Origin: VXYL01 sp965199945
Lineage (GTDB): Bacteria > Pseudomonadota > Gammaproteobacteria > Pseudomonadales > Azotimanducaceae
NCBI GenBank assembly: GCA_965199945.1
Contig: OZ241354.1
Location: 3,658,001 to 3,722,000 of the forward strand
Reading direction: 5' to 3'
Length of the DNA: 64,000 nucleotides
In this document: positions 19,277 through 28,692 of the stretch, piece after piece
How positions within the stretch are numbered: the stretch's first letter is position 1
How the letters are laid out: each line of letters starts with the position of its first letter
Made by a program: the position numbers and the translations under genes
Notes under the pieces: generated by a model
Database searches by the model: none
The model's input: the letters and a program-made list of their open reading frames with translations, nothing else
What the model was told of the DNA's origin: nothing

Positions 19277-20278
19277 CTAGCGACGCCGCGCGCGGGCGAG
19301 GAAGTCCGCGCCGCTGTCGCAGTCGATGATCAGCGCCCCGATCCGCGCCAGTTCCGAGGCGTCCTCGACGCCAGCGAGAACCGCCTCCAGCTCGGCGCCG
19401 GCAGCCGCGCCGAAGCGCTGGCTGGCCAAGCTGCACAGCAGCGCCCGCTGGCCCTCCCGACGCCCGGCCCGCATTCCCTCCCGCCGGCCCTCCCGCCGGC
19501 CCTCGGCGATCTTCTGCTCGTCCCATTCCCGAAGCGTTTCCGCAAGCATCGTCGTCTCCTTGTTTTCCACCAAAGCCGGCATCTGGCCGCCCAGGCGCGG
19601 ACTCAGGGTGCCGCCGCACCATGCCACGAACGACCGCCACAGTTCCTGGTCGTCCGTCGCCGAGAGCAGCGCCGTGGCCCGTTCGAGCGCCGGCGCCAGT
19701 CCTTGCGGCGATGCCGCGTCCAGCGCCAGCGCGGCCCGCGCCAGGTTGCCGTCCGCCGCATCGTCTCCCGCATAGTTCTTCGCGTCAATCAGCCGGCAGA
19801 CCAGGCGGGGCTGCAAGGCGCGCAGTTGCGACGGCGCCCACGCGCGCTCGTCCAGCCGCAGCGGCGCGTTCCACTTGGCGCGGCCGTTGTACGCCACCAG
19901 CGGCACGTGCGTCACGACCCGGCCGCCCTCCGCCGCCATCCAGCCGGAGCGGCGCAGTTCCCCGGGCAGCAGCGCGACGTACTCCAGCAGCCGCTCCGCC
20001 ATGTGGGCGTCTGGACTTGACTGAAACTCGATGTGGAACATCACCCCGGCGCCGGCGGGGTGACCCTTGCCGGGCTTGAAGGGCGCCCACCAGGGCACGT
20101 CGGCCCGCCGGTTGCGCAGGTCGTTCGAGACGTATTCCGTCGGCAGGCGCTCGAGCCGGTCGAGGTCCAGGTCGTCCACCCAGGGGTCGCCGAGCAGGCG
20201 GATGAGGTCCGCGGCCATGCGCGGGTGCGAGAACAGCCGCTTGTTCGCCGGGTCGCTTTGCAGTCTTTGTCTTGCCAT
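19277..20278 (-). CDS. Rpn-family recombination-promoting nuclease / putative transposase
   Basis: Protein of 333 residues with the layout of the Rpn (PDDEXK_2, YhgA-like) family. It opens with DPANKRLFSHPRMAADLIRLLGDPWVDD, has a nuclease-like block MFHIEFQSSPDAHMAERLLEY around residue 85, and ends in a charged region with repeated RREG units (about residues 240-260). Family members are DNA endonucleases linked to horizontal transfer. I chose the ATG at 20278, where family similarity begins; an upstream start would add 46 unrelated residues. It sits between parB and the atp operon on the opposite strand, next to a gene remnant. Confidence 0.8.
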   Translation of the reverse strand: MARQRLQSDPANKRLFSHPRMAADLIRLLGDPWVDDLDLDRLERLPTEYVSNDLRNRRADVPWWAPFKPGKGHPAGAGVMFHIEFQSSPDAHMAERLLEYVALLPGELRRSGWMAAEGGRVVTHVPLVAYNGRAKWNAPLRLDERAWAPSQLRALQPRLVCRLIDAKNYAGDDAADGNLARAALALDAASPQGLAPALERATALLSATDDQELWRSFVAWCGGTLSPRLGGQMPALVENKETTMLAETLREWDEQKIAEGRREGRREGMRAGRREGQRALLCSLASQRFGAAAGAELEAVLAGVEDASELARIGALIIDCDSGADFLARARRR

Positions 20279-20404
20279 GGGCGGCACTGTGCGCCGCCAA
20301 CAGCCACCGGCGAAACGGACAAATGCTGAAATCCTTGTGCGAGATCGCCCATGCCGGCCGTGCCAAATGTCGCACACGGCAGTTTGCATTTCGTGGATTT
20401 CGTG

Positions 20405-20432
20405 TTGAAAAGCCAAGGCGCACCCTTATAAT
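20405..20432 (+). promoter_or_regulatory. Sigma-70 promoter of the atp operon
   Basis: TTGAAA at 20405-20410, a 16-base spacer and a perfect TATAAT at 20427-20432 form the best promoter in the window. It lies about 50 bases upstream of atpI and points into the ATP synthase operon. Confidence 0.85.
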
Positions 20433-20480
20433 CCGCGCCGCCCGCGAATCAGCGGAGCCTGCCGGGTGCGTTGAGCGGCG

Positions 20481-20951
20481 TTGACCTTCACAGACGAGAC
20501 GAGTTCGCGTTGCTTGCCGCTCTTGGTTGTCGGTGGGCAAGTCGCCGTCACCGGTTTGTCGGCGGCGCTGGCGTCGATCTGGGGCGTGGACGCGGCGAAG
20601 GCCGTGTTTTTCGGTGGGGCGGTTGCTTTCCTGCCCAACGCGGTCTTCGCGCTGGGCACAGCGGCGATGGCCCGGGCTGGCGGCAGGCTGCCAGCGACGG
20701 TGGAGGCAGCGGGATTGCTTGGCGGCTGGGTCGCCAAGCTGGTGCTGACGCTGGCGCTGCTGCTGGTGGCAATCGCCGTGGCGAAAGTGGGCAGCGGGGC
20801 GTTTTTCATCGGTCTGGCCGTTTCCTTGGCCACGCCGTTGGTGGCGCCGGCAATGGCCGCGGCGCTGAACGCTTGCGCGGAGCGGTCGGCGTTGCGCGCC
20901 GGCGGAGTGGCTGGCGGAACGGCCAGTGGAGCAAAGGGAGATCCGGCCTAG
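20481..20951 (+). CDS. atpI: ATP synthase subunit I (assembly factor)
   Basis: Small membrane protein encoded first in many atp operons and thought to assist c-ring assembly. The 156-residue product has four hydrophobic segments, including LLVVGGQVAVTGLSAAL and LVLTLALLLVAIAVA. A TTG at 20481 is the first in-frame start after the strong promoter. Sequence conservation in this family is low, so the assignment rests on position, size and topology. Confidence 0.8.
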   Translation: MTFTDETSSRCLPLLVVGGQVAVTGLSAALASIWGVDAAKAVFFGGAVAFLPNAVFALGTAAMARAGGRLPATVEAAGLLGGWVAKLVLTLALLLVAIAVAKVGSGAFFIGLAVSLATPLVAPAMAAALNACAERSALRAGGVAGGTASGAKGDPA

Positions 20952-20982
20952 GGTCGGAGCGATAGGGGCGCAGCGAGCGGGC

Positions 20983-21819
20983 ATGGCCGAGAGCAGCGGC
21001 GAATACATCAAGCACCACCTGACGAACCTCGCCTACGGGCGCAAGGCGGATGGTTCCTGGGGCTTCGCGGAGAACGCCGAGGAAGTGGCGCAGATGGGGT
21101 TCTGGGCGGTCAACGTCGATTCGATGGCGTGGTCGCTGGGCCTTGGCGTCGTCTTCTGCCTCGTCTTCGGCCTTGCGGCGAGACGCGCCACCGCGGGCGT
21201 TCCAGGCGGCCTGCAGAACGCCGTCGAGATGATCGTCGACTTCATCGACGAGACGGTCTCCAGCATCTTTCGGCACAGCAACACGCTCATCGCGCCGATG
21301 GCGCTCACCATCTTCGTGTGGGTCTTTCTGATGAACCTGATGGACCTCGTGCCGGTGGACTGGGTGCCCGAAGGTGCCAAGCTGGTGGGCATCCACTACA
21401 TGAAGATCGTGCCGTCCACCGATCCGAACGTCACCCTGGGCATGGCCTTGGCCGTGTTCCTGCTCATCCTCTACTACAGCATCAAGGTGAAGGGCATCGG
21501 CGGCTTTGCGAAGGAACTGCTCTGCCACCCCTTCCCCTGGTACTTCGCGCCGATCAATCTGGTTCTCGAAGGGGTCACCCTGCTCGCCAAGCCCGTGTCC
21601 CTCGGCCTGCGGCTGTTCGGCAATCTCTACGCCGGCGAGATGATCTTCATTCTCATCGCGCTGATGTTCGGCGGCGGGCTGCTGCTTGGCGTCTTCGGCG
21701 GCGTTCTGCAATGGGCGTGGGCGATGTTCCATGTGCTCATCATCACCCTGCAAGCCTTCATCTTCGCCGTGTTGACGGTCGTCTACCTCGCCCAGGCGCA
21801 CGACGCGGAAGAGCACTAA
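20983..21819 (+). CDS. atpB: ATP synthase F0 subunit a
   Basis: Proton-channel subunit of the F0 motor; 278 residues. Key features are PVSLGLRLFGNLYAGEMI, containing the essential arginine of helix 5, and ITLQAFIFAVLTVVYLAQA at the C terminus. The ATG at 20983 gives the usual hydrophilic N terminus (YIKHHLTNL); an upstream in-frame GTG would add 19 residues. Confidence 0.96.
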   Translation: MAESSGEYIKHHLTNLAYGRKADGSWGFAENAEEVAQMGFWAVNVDSMAWSLGLGVVFCLVFGLAARRATAGVPGGLQNAVEMIVDFIDETVSSIFRHSNTLIAPMALTIFVWVFLMNLMDLVPVDWVPEGAKLVGIHYMKIVPSTDPNVTLGMALAVFLLILYYSIKVKGIGGFAKELLCHPFPWYFAPINLVLEGVTLLAKPVSLGLRLFGNLYAGEMIFILIALMFGGGLLLGVFGGVLQWAWAMFHVLIITLQAFIFAVLTVVYLAQAHDAEEH

Positions 21820-21852
21820 ACGCAATCAGCAACTAGGGAGTTCTCAACGACC

Positions 21853-22089
21853 ATGGAGATGCAAGTTCTCTTGTACATCGGCGCCGGGCTGATGATCGGC
21901 TTGGGCGCGGTTGGCGCGGCCATCGGCGTCGGCCTGCTCGGCGGCAAGTTCATGGAAGGCGTCGCCCGCCAGCCGGAATTGCTGCCGACCTTGCGCACCC
22001 AGCTGTTCATCATCCTGGGCCTGGTGGACGCGGTGCCGATCATCGGCGTGGGCGTGGCGCTCTACGTGATGTTCGTCGTCGCTGCCTGA
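21853..22089 (+). CDS. atpE: ATP synthase F0 subunit c
   Basis: Proteolipid that forms the rotating c-ring. The 78 residues fold as a hairpin of two membrane helices with GAAIGVGLLGGKFMEGVARQPE, the polar loop RQPE, and the proton-carrying acidic residue in IILGLVDAVPIIGVG. That residue is Asp, as in E. coli. Confidence 0.96.
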   Translation: MEMQVLLYIGAGLMIGLGAVGAAIGVGLLGGKFMEGVARQPELLPTLRTQLFIILGLVDAVPIIGVGVALYVMFVVAA

Positions 22090-22119
22090 CGCGGGCGCAA
22101 GCGCCGCCGGAGGCAAGAC

Positions 22120-22590
22120 ATGAACATCACGCTGACGTTGCTTGGCCAGACGGTCGCGTTCTTCGTGTTCGTGGGCGTCTGCTGGAAGTTCATCTGGCCG
22201 TTCCTGATCCGCGCCATGCGCGAACGGCAGCAGACCATCGCCGCCGGCCTGGAGAACGCCGCCAAGGCGGAGCGCGATCTGGAACATGCCAAGGCGCGCG
22301 CCGAGGAAGAGCTGGAAGGCGCCCGGGCGCAAGCGCGGGGCATCGTCGACGAGGCGCGCAACCAGGCCGCGCAGATGGTGGAGAACGCCAAGTCCGAGGC
22401 CGAATCCGAACGGGCGCGCATTCTCGCCGCGGCGGAGGCCGACGCGGCCCAGGAAATCCGCCGCGCCAAGGAAGCGCTGCGCACCCAAGTGGCCGATCTG
22501 GCCATTGCCGGCGCAGAGAAGATCGTCGAAGCCTCGATTGACCGCAGCCGCCACGACGCGCTGCTGAATCGGCTTGCCGCCGAGCTCTAG
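22120..22590 (+). CDS. atpF: ATP synthase F0 subunit b
   Basis: Peripheral-stalk subunit of 156 residues, the E. coli length. One N-terminal membrane helix (LTLLGQTVAFFVFVGVCWKFIWPF) precedes a long alanine- and glutamate-rich coiled coil, ending in a delta-binding region (IAGAEKIVEASIDRSRH). Confidence 0.95.
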   Translation: MNITLTLLGQTVAFFVFVGVCWKFIWPFLIRAMRERQQTIAAGLENAAKAERDLEHAKARAEEELEGARAQARGIVDEARNQAAQMVENAKSEAESERARILAAAEADAAQEIRRAKEALRTQVADLAIAGAEKIVEASIDRSRHDALLNRLAAEL

Positions 22591-22608
22591 CGCGCCGGAG
22601 AGCGACCG

Positions 22609-23139
22609 ATGGCCGAGACCGCCACCCTGGCGCGACCCTACGCCAATGCCGCGTTCGATCTGGCGAAGGAGCGCACGCGGCTGCCGCAGTGGTCGCGCAT
22701 GTTGAGGCTGCTGGCGGCCACCGTGGCGACGGCTGAAGCGCAGGCGTTGATCGGCGCGCCGGCGCTGCCGGGCGAAGCGAAGGCGCACAAGCTGATCGAC
22801 CTGCTGGGCGACGAACTGGACGACGGCGGGCGTCGCTTCGTGCATGTGCTGGCGGAGAACAAGCGCCTCGAGCTGCTGCCGCAGATCGCGGAACAGTACG
22901 AGGTGCGCAAGGCCGAGGCCGAGAAGGTGCTGGAGGTGGAAGTGGTCGCCGCCGTCGAACTTACGGACGCGCAGCGCGAAGCCTACGCCGCGGCGCTTGC
23001 CGCCCGCTTCGCGCAAGAGGTGGAAGTGACCGTGGCGGTGGATCCGAAGCTCATCGGCGGCGCGATCGTGCGCGCCGGCGACACGGTGGTCGACGGCTCC
23101 GTGCGCGGTCGGCTCGCCCGTCTGGCGGGCGCTCTGTAG
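22609..23139 (+). CDS. atpH: ATP synthase F1 subunit delta
   Basis: Connects the b stalk to the alpha3beta3 head. The 176-residue protein begins TLARPYANAAFDLA, the conserved N-terminal helix, and ends with DPKLIGGAIVRAGDTVVDGSVRGRL, the family signature. It lies 19 bases after atpF and 42 before atpA. Confidence 0.95.
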   Translation: MAETATLARPYANAAFDLAKERTRLPQWSRMLRLLAATVATAEAQALIGAPALPGEAKAHKLIDLLGDELDDGGRRFVHVLAENKRLELLPQIAEQYEVRKAEAEKVLEVEVVAAVELTDAQREAYAAALAARFAQEVEVTVAVDPKLIGGAIVRAGDTVVDGSVRGRLARLAGAL

Positions 23140-23180
23140 CCCGCCGACTGGGCCGAGAGAACGAACTTGAAGAGGAAACA

Positions 23181-24752
23181 ATGCAGCAAGCGCAACTGAA
23201 TCCGGCGGAAATCAGCGACATCATCCGCCGCCGCATCGAGACCCTCGATGTCTCGGCGCAGCCGGCCAACGAAGGCACCATCGTGAGCGTCGCGGACGGC
23301 ATCGTGCGCGTCCACGGCCTGGCCGAGGCGCAGTACGGCGAGATGATCGAGTTCAGCGGCGGCGCTGGCACCGGCGCCGCGCTCACCGGCATGGCGCTCA
23401 ACCTCGAACGCGATTCGGTGGGCTGCGTGGTGCTTGGCGAATACGAAGGCCTGTCCGAGGGCATGACGGCGCGCTGCACGAAGCGCATTCTCGAAGTGCC
23501 CGTGGGCCGCGAGCTGCTCGGCCGGGTGGTGGACGCGCTCGGCAATCCAGTGGACGGCAAGGGGCCGCTCGGAACCGCCGAGTCGTCGCCGGTGGAGAAG
23601 GTCGCGCCGGGCGTGATCGCCCGCCAGACGGTCGATCAGCCGGTGCAAATGGGCATCAAGTGCATCGACGCCATGGTGCCCATCGGGCGCGGCCAGCGCG
23701 AGCTCATCATCGGCGACCGGCAGATCGGCAAGACCGCCATCGCCGTGGACGCCATCATCAATCAGAAGGGCACGGGCATCAAATGCGTCTACGTGGCGAT
23801 CGGCCAGAAGATGTCCACCATCGCCAACATCGTGCGCACGCTCGAAGAGAACGGCGCCATGGAACACACCATCGTCGTCGCCGCGTCCGCCTCGGACCCG
23901 GCGCCGATGCTCTACATCTCGCCGTATTCCGGCTGCGCCATGGGCGAGTACTTCCGCGATCGGGGCGAAGACGCGCTCATCATCTACGACGACCTCACCA
24001 AGCAGGCGTGGGCGTACCGCGAAATCTCGCTGCTCTTGCGTCGGCCGCCGGGCCGCGAAGCGTATCCGGGCGATGTCTTCTATCTGCACTCGCGCCTGCT
24101 CGAACGCGCGGCGCGGGTGAACGCCGAGTACGTGGAGGCGTTCACGAACGGCGAGGTGAAAGGACAGACCGGATCGCTGACGGCGCTGCCGATCATCGAA
24201 ACCCAGGCCGGGGAGGTCTCGTCCTTCGTGCCGGCCAATGTCATCTCCATCACCGACGGCCAGATCTTCCTGGAACTGGATCGCTTCAACTCCGGCATCC
24301 GCCCGGCGATGAGCCCGGGCATCTCCGTCTCCCGCGTCGGCGGCTCGGCGCAGGTGCCGTTCATGAAGAAGCTCTCCGGCGGCGTCAAGCTGGCGCTGGC
24401 GCAGTACCGCGACCTCGCCGCGTTCTCGCAGTTCGCGTCGGACTTGGACGAGGTGACCCGCCGCCAGCTCGACCACGGCGCACGGGTGGAGGAGCTGATG
24501 AAGCAGAACCAGTACGCGCCGATGTCCGTGGCGGAGATGGGCGTGGTGCTGTACGCGGCGAACGAGGGGTACCTGGACGGCGTGCCGGTGAACCGCGTGC
24601 TGGACTTCGAGCGCGATCTGCTCGCCTACATGAACAGCGAGCATGGGGAGTGGATGGCGGAAGTCGCCGCCAGCGGCGACTACGACGACGACATCGTGGC
24701 CACCATGAAGGCCGCGCTGGACAAGTTCAAGGCCAGCCACTCCTACGAGTAG
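23181..24752 (+). CDS. atpA: ATP synthase F1 subunit alpha
   Basis: Non-catalytic nucleotide-binding subunit of F1; 523 residues (E. coli 513). P-loop GDRQIGKTAIA near residue 170, and the signature segment PAMSPGISVSRVGGSAQ near 375, are both present. An AGAGGAAACA run precedes the ATG. Confidence 0.97.
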   Translation: MQQAQLNPAEISDIIRRRIETLDVSAQPANEGTIVSVADGIVRVHGLAEAQYGEMIEFSGGAGTGAALTGMALNLERDSVGCVVLGEYEGLSEGMTARCTKRILEVPVGRELLGRVVDALGNPVDGKGPLGTAESSPVEKVAPGVIARQTVDQPVQMGIKCIDAMVPIGRGQRELIIGDRQIGKTAIAVDAIINQKGTGIKCVYVAIGQKMSTIANIVRTLEENGAMEHTIVVAASASDPAPMLYISPYSGCAMGEYFRDRGEDALIIYDDLTKQAWAYREISLLLRRPPGREAYPGDVFYLHSRLLERAARVNAEYVEAFTNGEVKGQTGSLTALPIIETQAGEVSSFVPANVISITDGQIFLELDRFNSGIRPAMSPGISVSRVGGSAQVPFMKKLSGGVKLALAQYRDLAAFSQFASDLDEVTRRQLDHGARVEELMKQNQYAPMSVAEMGVVLYAANEGYLDGVPVNRVLDFERDLLAYMNSEHGEWMAEVAASGDYDDDIVATMKAALDKFKASHSYE

Positions 24753-24793
24753 GTTATCGCCGAAGCACTGAGAGAAACGGAGAGACTCGAGAG

Positions 24794-25654
24794 ATGGCCG
24801 CCGGCCGCGAGATCAAGAAGAAGATCGCCAGCGTGCAGACCACGCAGAAGAGCACCCGCGCCATGCAGATGGTGGCGGCTTCGCGCATGAAGCGCACCCA
24901 GGATCGGATGCAGCAGGGCCGCCCGTACAGCCAACGCATCGAAGACGTGATCGGCCACTTGGCGCAGGCGTCTCCCGAGTACCACCACGCCTACATGACC
25001 GTGCGCGACGTGAAGCGCATCGGCTACATCGTCGTCTCGACGGATCGCGGCCTGTGCGGTGGCTTGAACGTCAATCTGTTCCGGGAACTGGTGCGGCGCT
25101 TGCGCGAATGGGAAACGCAGGACGTGCAGACCGAGTTGGCGCTGGTGGGCAACAAGGCGGCGCAGTTCTTCCGCGCCGTTGGGGGAAACGTGGTGGCGTC
25201 GATGGGCGACGTCGGCGAAACGCCGGAAGTGGCGGACTTGATCGGCGGCGTGCGCGTGATGCTGGACGCTTTCTCCGAAGGGCGCATCGACCGCTTGGAC
25301 ATCATCGCCAACGAGTTCGTGAACACCATGACCCAGCGCCCCATCGTGAAGCAGCTGCTGCCCCTGCCGCCCATCGAGAGCGCCGAGTTCGAACATCGCT
25401 GGGACTACATCTACGAACCCGACGCAAGGGACCTCGTCGAGGGGCTGGTGGAGCGCTACATCGAATCCCTTGTGTATCAGGCCGTGGTGGAGAACACCGC
25501 CTGCGAACAGGCGGCGCGCATGGTCGCCATGAAGAACGCCACCGACAACGCCGAAGAAATCGTGAGCGAACTGACGCTGCTCTACAACAACGCCCGTCAG
25601 GCATCGATTACGCAAGAGATTTCGGAGATCGTCGGCGGCGCGGCGGCAGTCTAG
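24794..25654 (+). CDS. atpG: ATP synthase F1 subunit gamma
   Basis: Central rotor shaft; 286 residues. The N-terminal helix (REIKKKIASVQTTQKSTRAMQMVAASRM), the TDRGLCGGLN block near residue 82 and the C-terminal helix SELTLLYNNARQASITQEISEIVGGAAAV are diagnostic. The ATG at 24794 follows a purine-rich leader; the open frame continues upstream through atpA in another phase and is not coding. Confidence 0.96.
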   Translation: MAAGREIKKKIASVQTTQKSTRAMQMVAASRMKRTQDRMQQGRPYSQRIEDVIGHLAQASPEYHHAYMTVRDVKRIGYIVVSTDRGLCGGLNVNLFRELVRRLREWETQDVQTELALVGNKAAQFFRAVGGNVVASMGDVGETPEVADLIGGVRVMLDAFSEGRIDRLDIIANEFVNTMTQRPIVKQLLPLPPIESAEFEHRWDYIYEPDARDLVEGLVERYIESLVYQAVVENTACEQAARMVAMKNATDNAEEIVSELTLLYNNARQASITQEISEIVGGAAAV

Positions 25655-25718
25655 CGACCCCGTTTGGAACGGAAACGAACGCCGAGCGACGGACAAGAAG
25701 AGAGGAACGAGAGAGAAC

Positions 25719-27101
25719 ATGGCGAACGGACGAATTGTTCAGGTCATCGGCGCAGTCATTGACGTCGAGTTCGACCGCGAGGAAGTGCCGAAGGTGTACG
25801 ACGCGCTGAAGGTGACGGACACCGGCCTCACGCTCGAAGTGCAGCAGCAGCTGGGCGACGGCGTGGTGCGCACGATCGCCATGGGCTCCTCGGAAGGCAT
25901 CTCGCGCGGCTTGAGCGTGGCCAACACCGGCGGCCCCATCTCGGTGCCGGTCGGCGAAGAGACCTTGGGCCGCATCATGGACGTGCTGGGCGATCCTGTG
26001 GACGAGAAGGGCCCCATCAACGCCCGCGAAACGCTGCCCATTCACCGCAAGCCGCCGAGCTACGAAGACCAGAAGGGCGGCAACGAGCTGCTCGAAACCG
26101 GCGTGAAGGTGATCGACCTGATGTGTCCCTTCGCGCGCGGCGGCAAGGTCGGGCTGTTCGGCGGCGCCGGCGTCGGCAAGACGGTGACCATGCTCGAACT
26201 CATCCGCAACATCGCCATCGAACACGCTGGCCTCTCCGTATTCGCCGGCGTTGGCGAGCGCACCCGGGAAGGCAACGACTTCTACTACGAGATGCAGGAC
26301 GCCGGCGTGCTGGACAAGATCTCCCTGGTGTTCGGCCAGATGAACGAACCGCCCGGCAACCGCCTGCGCGTGGCGCTCTCCGGCCTCACCCTGGCGGAGA
26401 AGTTCCGCGACGAAGGCCGCGACGTGCTGCTCTTCGTGGACAACATCTACCGCTACACGCTGGCCGGCACCGAATGTTCCGCGCTGCTCGGCCGGATGCC
26501 CTCGGCGGTGGGCTACCAGCCAACGCTGGCGGCGGAGATGGGCACGCTGCAGGAGCGCATCACCACAACCAGAACCGGCTCCATCACTTCCGTGCAGGCG
26601 GTCTTCGTGCCGGCCGACGACTACACCGACCCCTCGCCGGCGACGACCTTCGCGCACTTGGATTCCTCGGTGACCCTGTCGCGCGCCATCACCGACCTCG
26701 GCATCTATCCGGCGGTGGACCCGCTGGCCTCGAGCAGCCGCCAGCTCGACCCCAACATCGTCGGCCAGGAACACTACGACGTGGCGCGGGGCGCCCAGCA
26801 AGTGCTGCAGCGCTATCAGGAACTCAAGGACATCATCGCCATCCTCGGCATGGACGAACTCTCGGAGGAAGACAAGGCGCTCGTCTACCGCGCCCGCAAG
26901 ATGCAGCAGTTCTTCAGCCAGGCCATGTTCGTGGCCGAGCAGTTCACCGGCCAGCCGGGCGACTTCGTGAGCCGCGAAGACACGGTGCGCAGCTTCCGCG
27001 CCATCCTCGACGGCGAATGCGACGACATGCCGGAGCAGGCGTTCTACATGGTCGGCACCATCGAAGACGCCCGCAAGAAGGCGGAAACGCTCGCCGCGTA
27101 G
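25719..27101 (+). CDS. atpD: ATP synthase F1 subunit beta
   Basis: Catalytic subunit, 460 residues, identical in length to E. coli. P-loop GGAGVGKTV near residue 149, catalytic region GVGERTREGNDFYYEM, Walker B DVLLFVDNIYRYTLAGTE and the signature PAVDPLASSSRQLDP are all present. Confidence 0.98.
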   Translation: MANGRIVQVIGAVIDVEFDREEVPKVYDALKVTDTGLTLEVQQQLGDGVVRTIAMGSSEGISRGLSVANTGGPISVPVGEETLGRIMDVLGDPVDEKGPINARETLPIHRKPPSYEDQKGGNELLETGVKVIDLMCPFARGGKVGLFGGAGVGKTVTMLELIRNIAIEHAGLSVFAGVGERTREGNDFYYEMQDAGVLDKISLVFGQMNEPPGNRLRVALSGLTLAEKFRDEGRDVLLFVDNIYRYTLAGTECSALLGRMPSAVGYQPTLAAEMGTLQERITTTRTGSITSVQAVFVPADDYTDPSPATTFAHLDSSVTLSRAITDLGIYPAVDPLASSSRQLDPNIVGQEHYDVARGAQQVLQRYQELKDIIAILGMDELSEEDKALVYRARKMQQFFSQAMFVAEQFTGQPGDFVSREDTVRSFRAILDGECDDMPEQAFYMVGTIEDARKKAETLAA

Positions 27102-27137
27102 GGCTTCGCCCGCGCAAGAGCCCAGGGGAGAGAGTTC

Positions 27138-27560
27138 ATGGCCGCCACCATGCAATGCCACATCGTCAGCGCCGAGCAGGAGATCTTCTCCGGCCGCGTC
27201 GCCATGCTCTCCGTCACCGGCACCCTGGGCGAACTCGGCATCCTGCCCGGCCACGCCCCGCTCCTCACCGGCATCCGCCCCGGCCCGGTGCATCTGCGCG
27301 ACGAACAGGGCGAGGAGGACGTCTTCTACGCCTCCGGCGGCTACTTGGAAATCCAACCCGGCGTCGTCACCGTGCTCGCCGACACGGCCCTCCGCGCAGA
27401 CGACATCAACGAAGCCGCAGCCATCGAGGCCCGCCAGGAAGCGGAACGCGCGCTTTCGGACGCAGCAGCGGAACTGGACTACGGCCGAGTCGAAGCCCAG
27501 CTGGCTGCCGCGACGGCACAGCAGCGCACGCTGGAGGAACTGCGGAAAGTGCGGCGGTAG
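27138..27560 (+). CDS. atpC: ATP synthase F1 subunit epsilon
   Basis: Rotor subunit that regulates ATPase activity; 140 residues. The N-terminal beta-sandwich (CHIVSAEQEIFSGRVAMLSVTG, then GELGILPGHAPLLTGIRPG) and the C-terminal helical hairpin are complete. It ends the atp operon. The next gene is convergent, and the tail of the operon marks the edge of an accessory block. Confidence 0.95.
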   Translation: MAATMQCHIVSAEQEIFSGRVAMLSVTGTLGELGILPGHAPLLTGIRPGPVHLRDEQGEEDVFYASGGYLEIQPGVVTVLADTALRADDINEAAAIEARQEAERALSDAAAELDYGRVEAQLAAATAQQRTLEELRKVRR

Positions 27561-27627
27561 CCGGCGCTGCCACGCGGCGGGCTCTGACGCCAGATCAGGG
27601 CCAATAGCGCCGTTCGTGGCGATGCGT

Positions 27628-28692
27628 TCAGCATCGCGGCCGTGCAGGACGGTCGGGTTGTTCCACCACACGTCCGATCCTGTTCATTTTGGGAGGCGGG
27701 CCGCGATTTTTCTGTGCGTAGTGCCACGCCGGGTGGTCTACCGGAATCGGCGCGATACCTTGCTGCTGCGCCTCTCTGCAGCTAATGGTTCCATTGCCGT
27801 TCGTGTCGTAGCGGTCAAGAGTCGCCGAGAAATACTGCACGTTCTTTGGCTTGTGGCCTTCGCGCACGTTCGGACGCACTTCAAGGCCTTCGTCCGCCTT
27901 CCTGCCAACTTCCCGTGCCACGGCGCTCAACAGCGCGAAGCGCTCAACGTCGGTGGGATGGTAAGACAGCCAGGATCCTCTCGCGCCATCGCCTACGCCC
28001 CACCGCCGCCACATCTTCTTTGCCGTGTCGATGTCGCCTCCCGACCTCGCCAGCATGTAGGCGCCGATGTAATCCGCTTCCAGTTCGTGTTGCTCGCTAA
28101 ATCGTAATGTCCCGAACAAGGCACCAATGTGGGCGGCGCTGGTCACGATGCTTGGTGGGACAGCGATGCCTTCATTCGCTGCTGCCGCAGCCAAGCCCAG
28201 CCCGACGACCGCCCCGACCAACGCCCCTCTGTTGCGTCTGCGCTGAACTTTGACGACGTGCCCCGAAATGATGTGGCCGATCTCATGGCCGATCACGGCT
28301 CTATACTCGTCTGCTGAACGCAGGGACCGCACCATGCCGGCGGTGATGTAGATGAAGTCCACGCCATCTGTGTAGGCGTTCGGATGACTCTCGTTGCTCA
28401 AGTAGAACGGAAAGAAATCGCAGACTTTCTCGCCTCTGTATCGGATGACTTTCTCGCCGCACATGTCAGCGTTTGCCGCAAGGACAGGCAGGGCGTGCTG
28501 CATCAGGTCTGCCTGCGTCATCGTCGTCCAATCCCAGTCGCTCCCAATGGACGCCCCCTCGGAGTCTAGTTGCCGCATCCGCTCGGCGTTCATTTCGTCA
28601 CGGTCGAGGGGCGGGAGGTCTACGTTCAACCACTGCGCACCAGCTGCCAAGGGCGTCAAGACAATCAGCGTCTTTGCCAATTGGGCCGCCAT
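27628..28692 (-). CDS. Exported M48-family zinc metallopeptidase with a C-terminal EF-hand
   Basis: Predicted periplasmic protease. The zinc motif HEIGH lies within IGHEIGHIISGH, and the third ligand is in ELEADYIGAYML, as in the M48 (BepA/Oma1-like) family. A C-terminal loop DTNGNGTISCRE has the spacing of a calcium-binding EF-hand. I chose the ATG at 28692 because the next residues (AQLAKTLIVLTPLAAGAQW) form a signal peptide; an ATG at 28785 would add a basic 31-residue extension. It is convergent with atpC and divergent from the Hsp70-fold gene. Substrate unknown. Confidence 0.82.
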   Translation of the reverse strand: MAAQLAKTLIVLTPLAAGAQWLNVDLPPLDRDEMNAERMRQLDSEGASIGSDWDWTTMTQADLMQHALPVLAANADMCGEKVIRYRGEKVCDFFPFYLSNESHPNAYTDGVDFIYITAGMVRSLRSADEYRAVIGHEIGHIISGHVVKVQRRRNRGALVGAVVGLGLAAAAANEGIAVPPSIVTSAAHIGALFGTLRFSEQHELEADYIGAYMLARSGGDIDTAKKMWRRWGVGDGARGSWLSYHPTDVERFALLSAVAREVGRKADEGLEVRPNVREGHKPKNVQYFSATLDRYDTNGNGTISCREAQQQGIAPIPVDHPAWHYAQKNRGPPPKMNRIGRVVEQPDRPARPRC

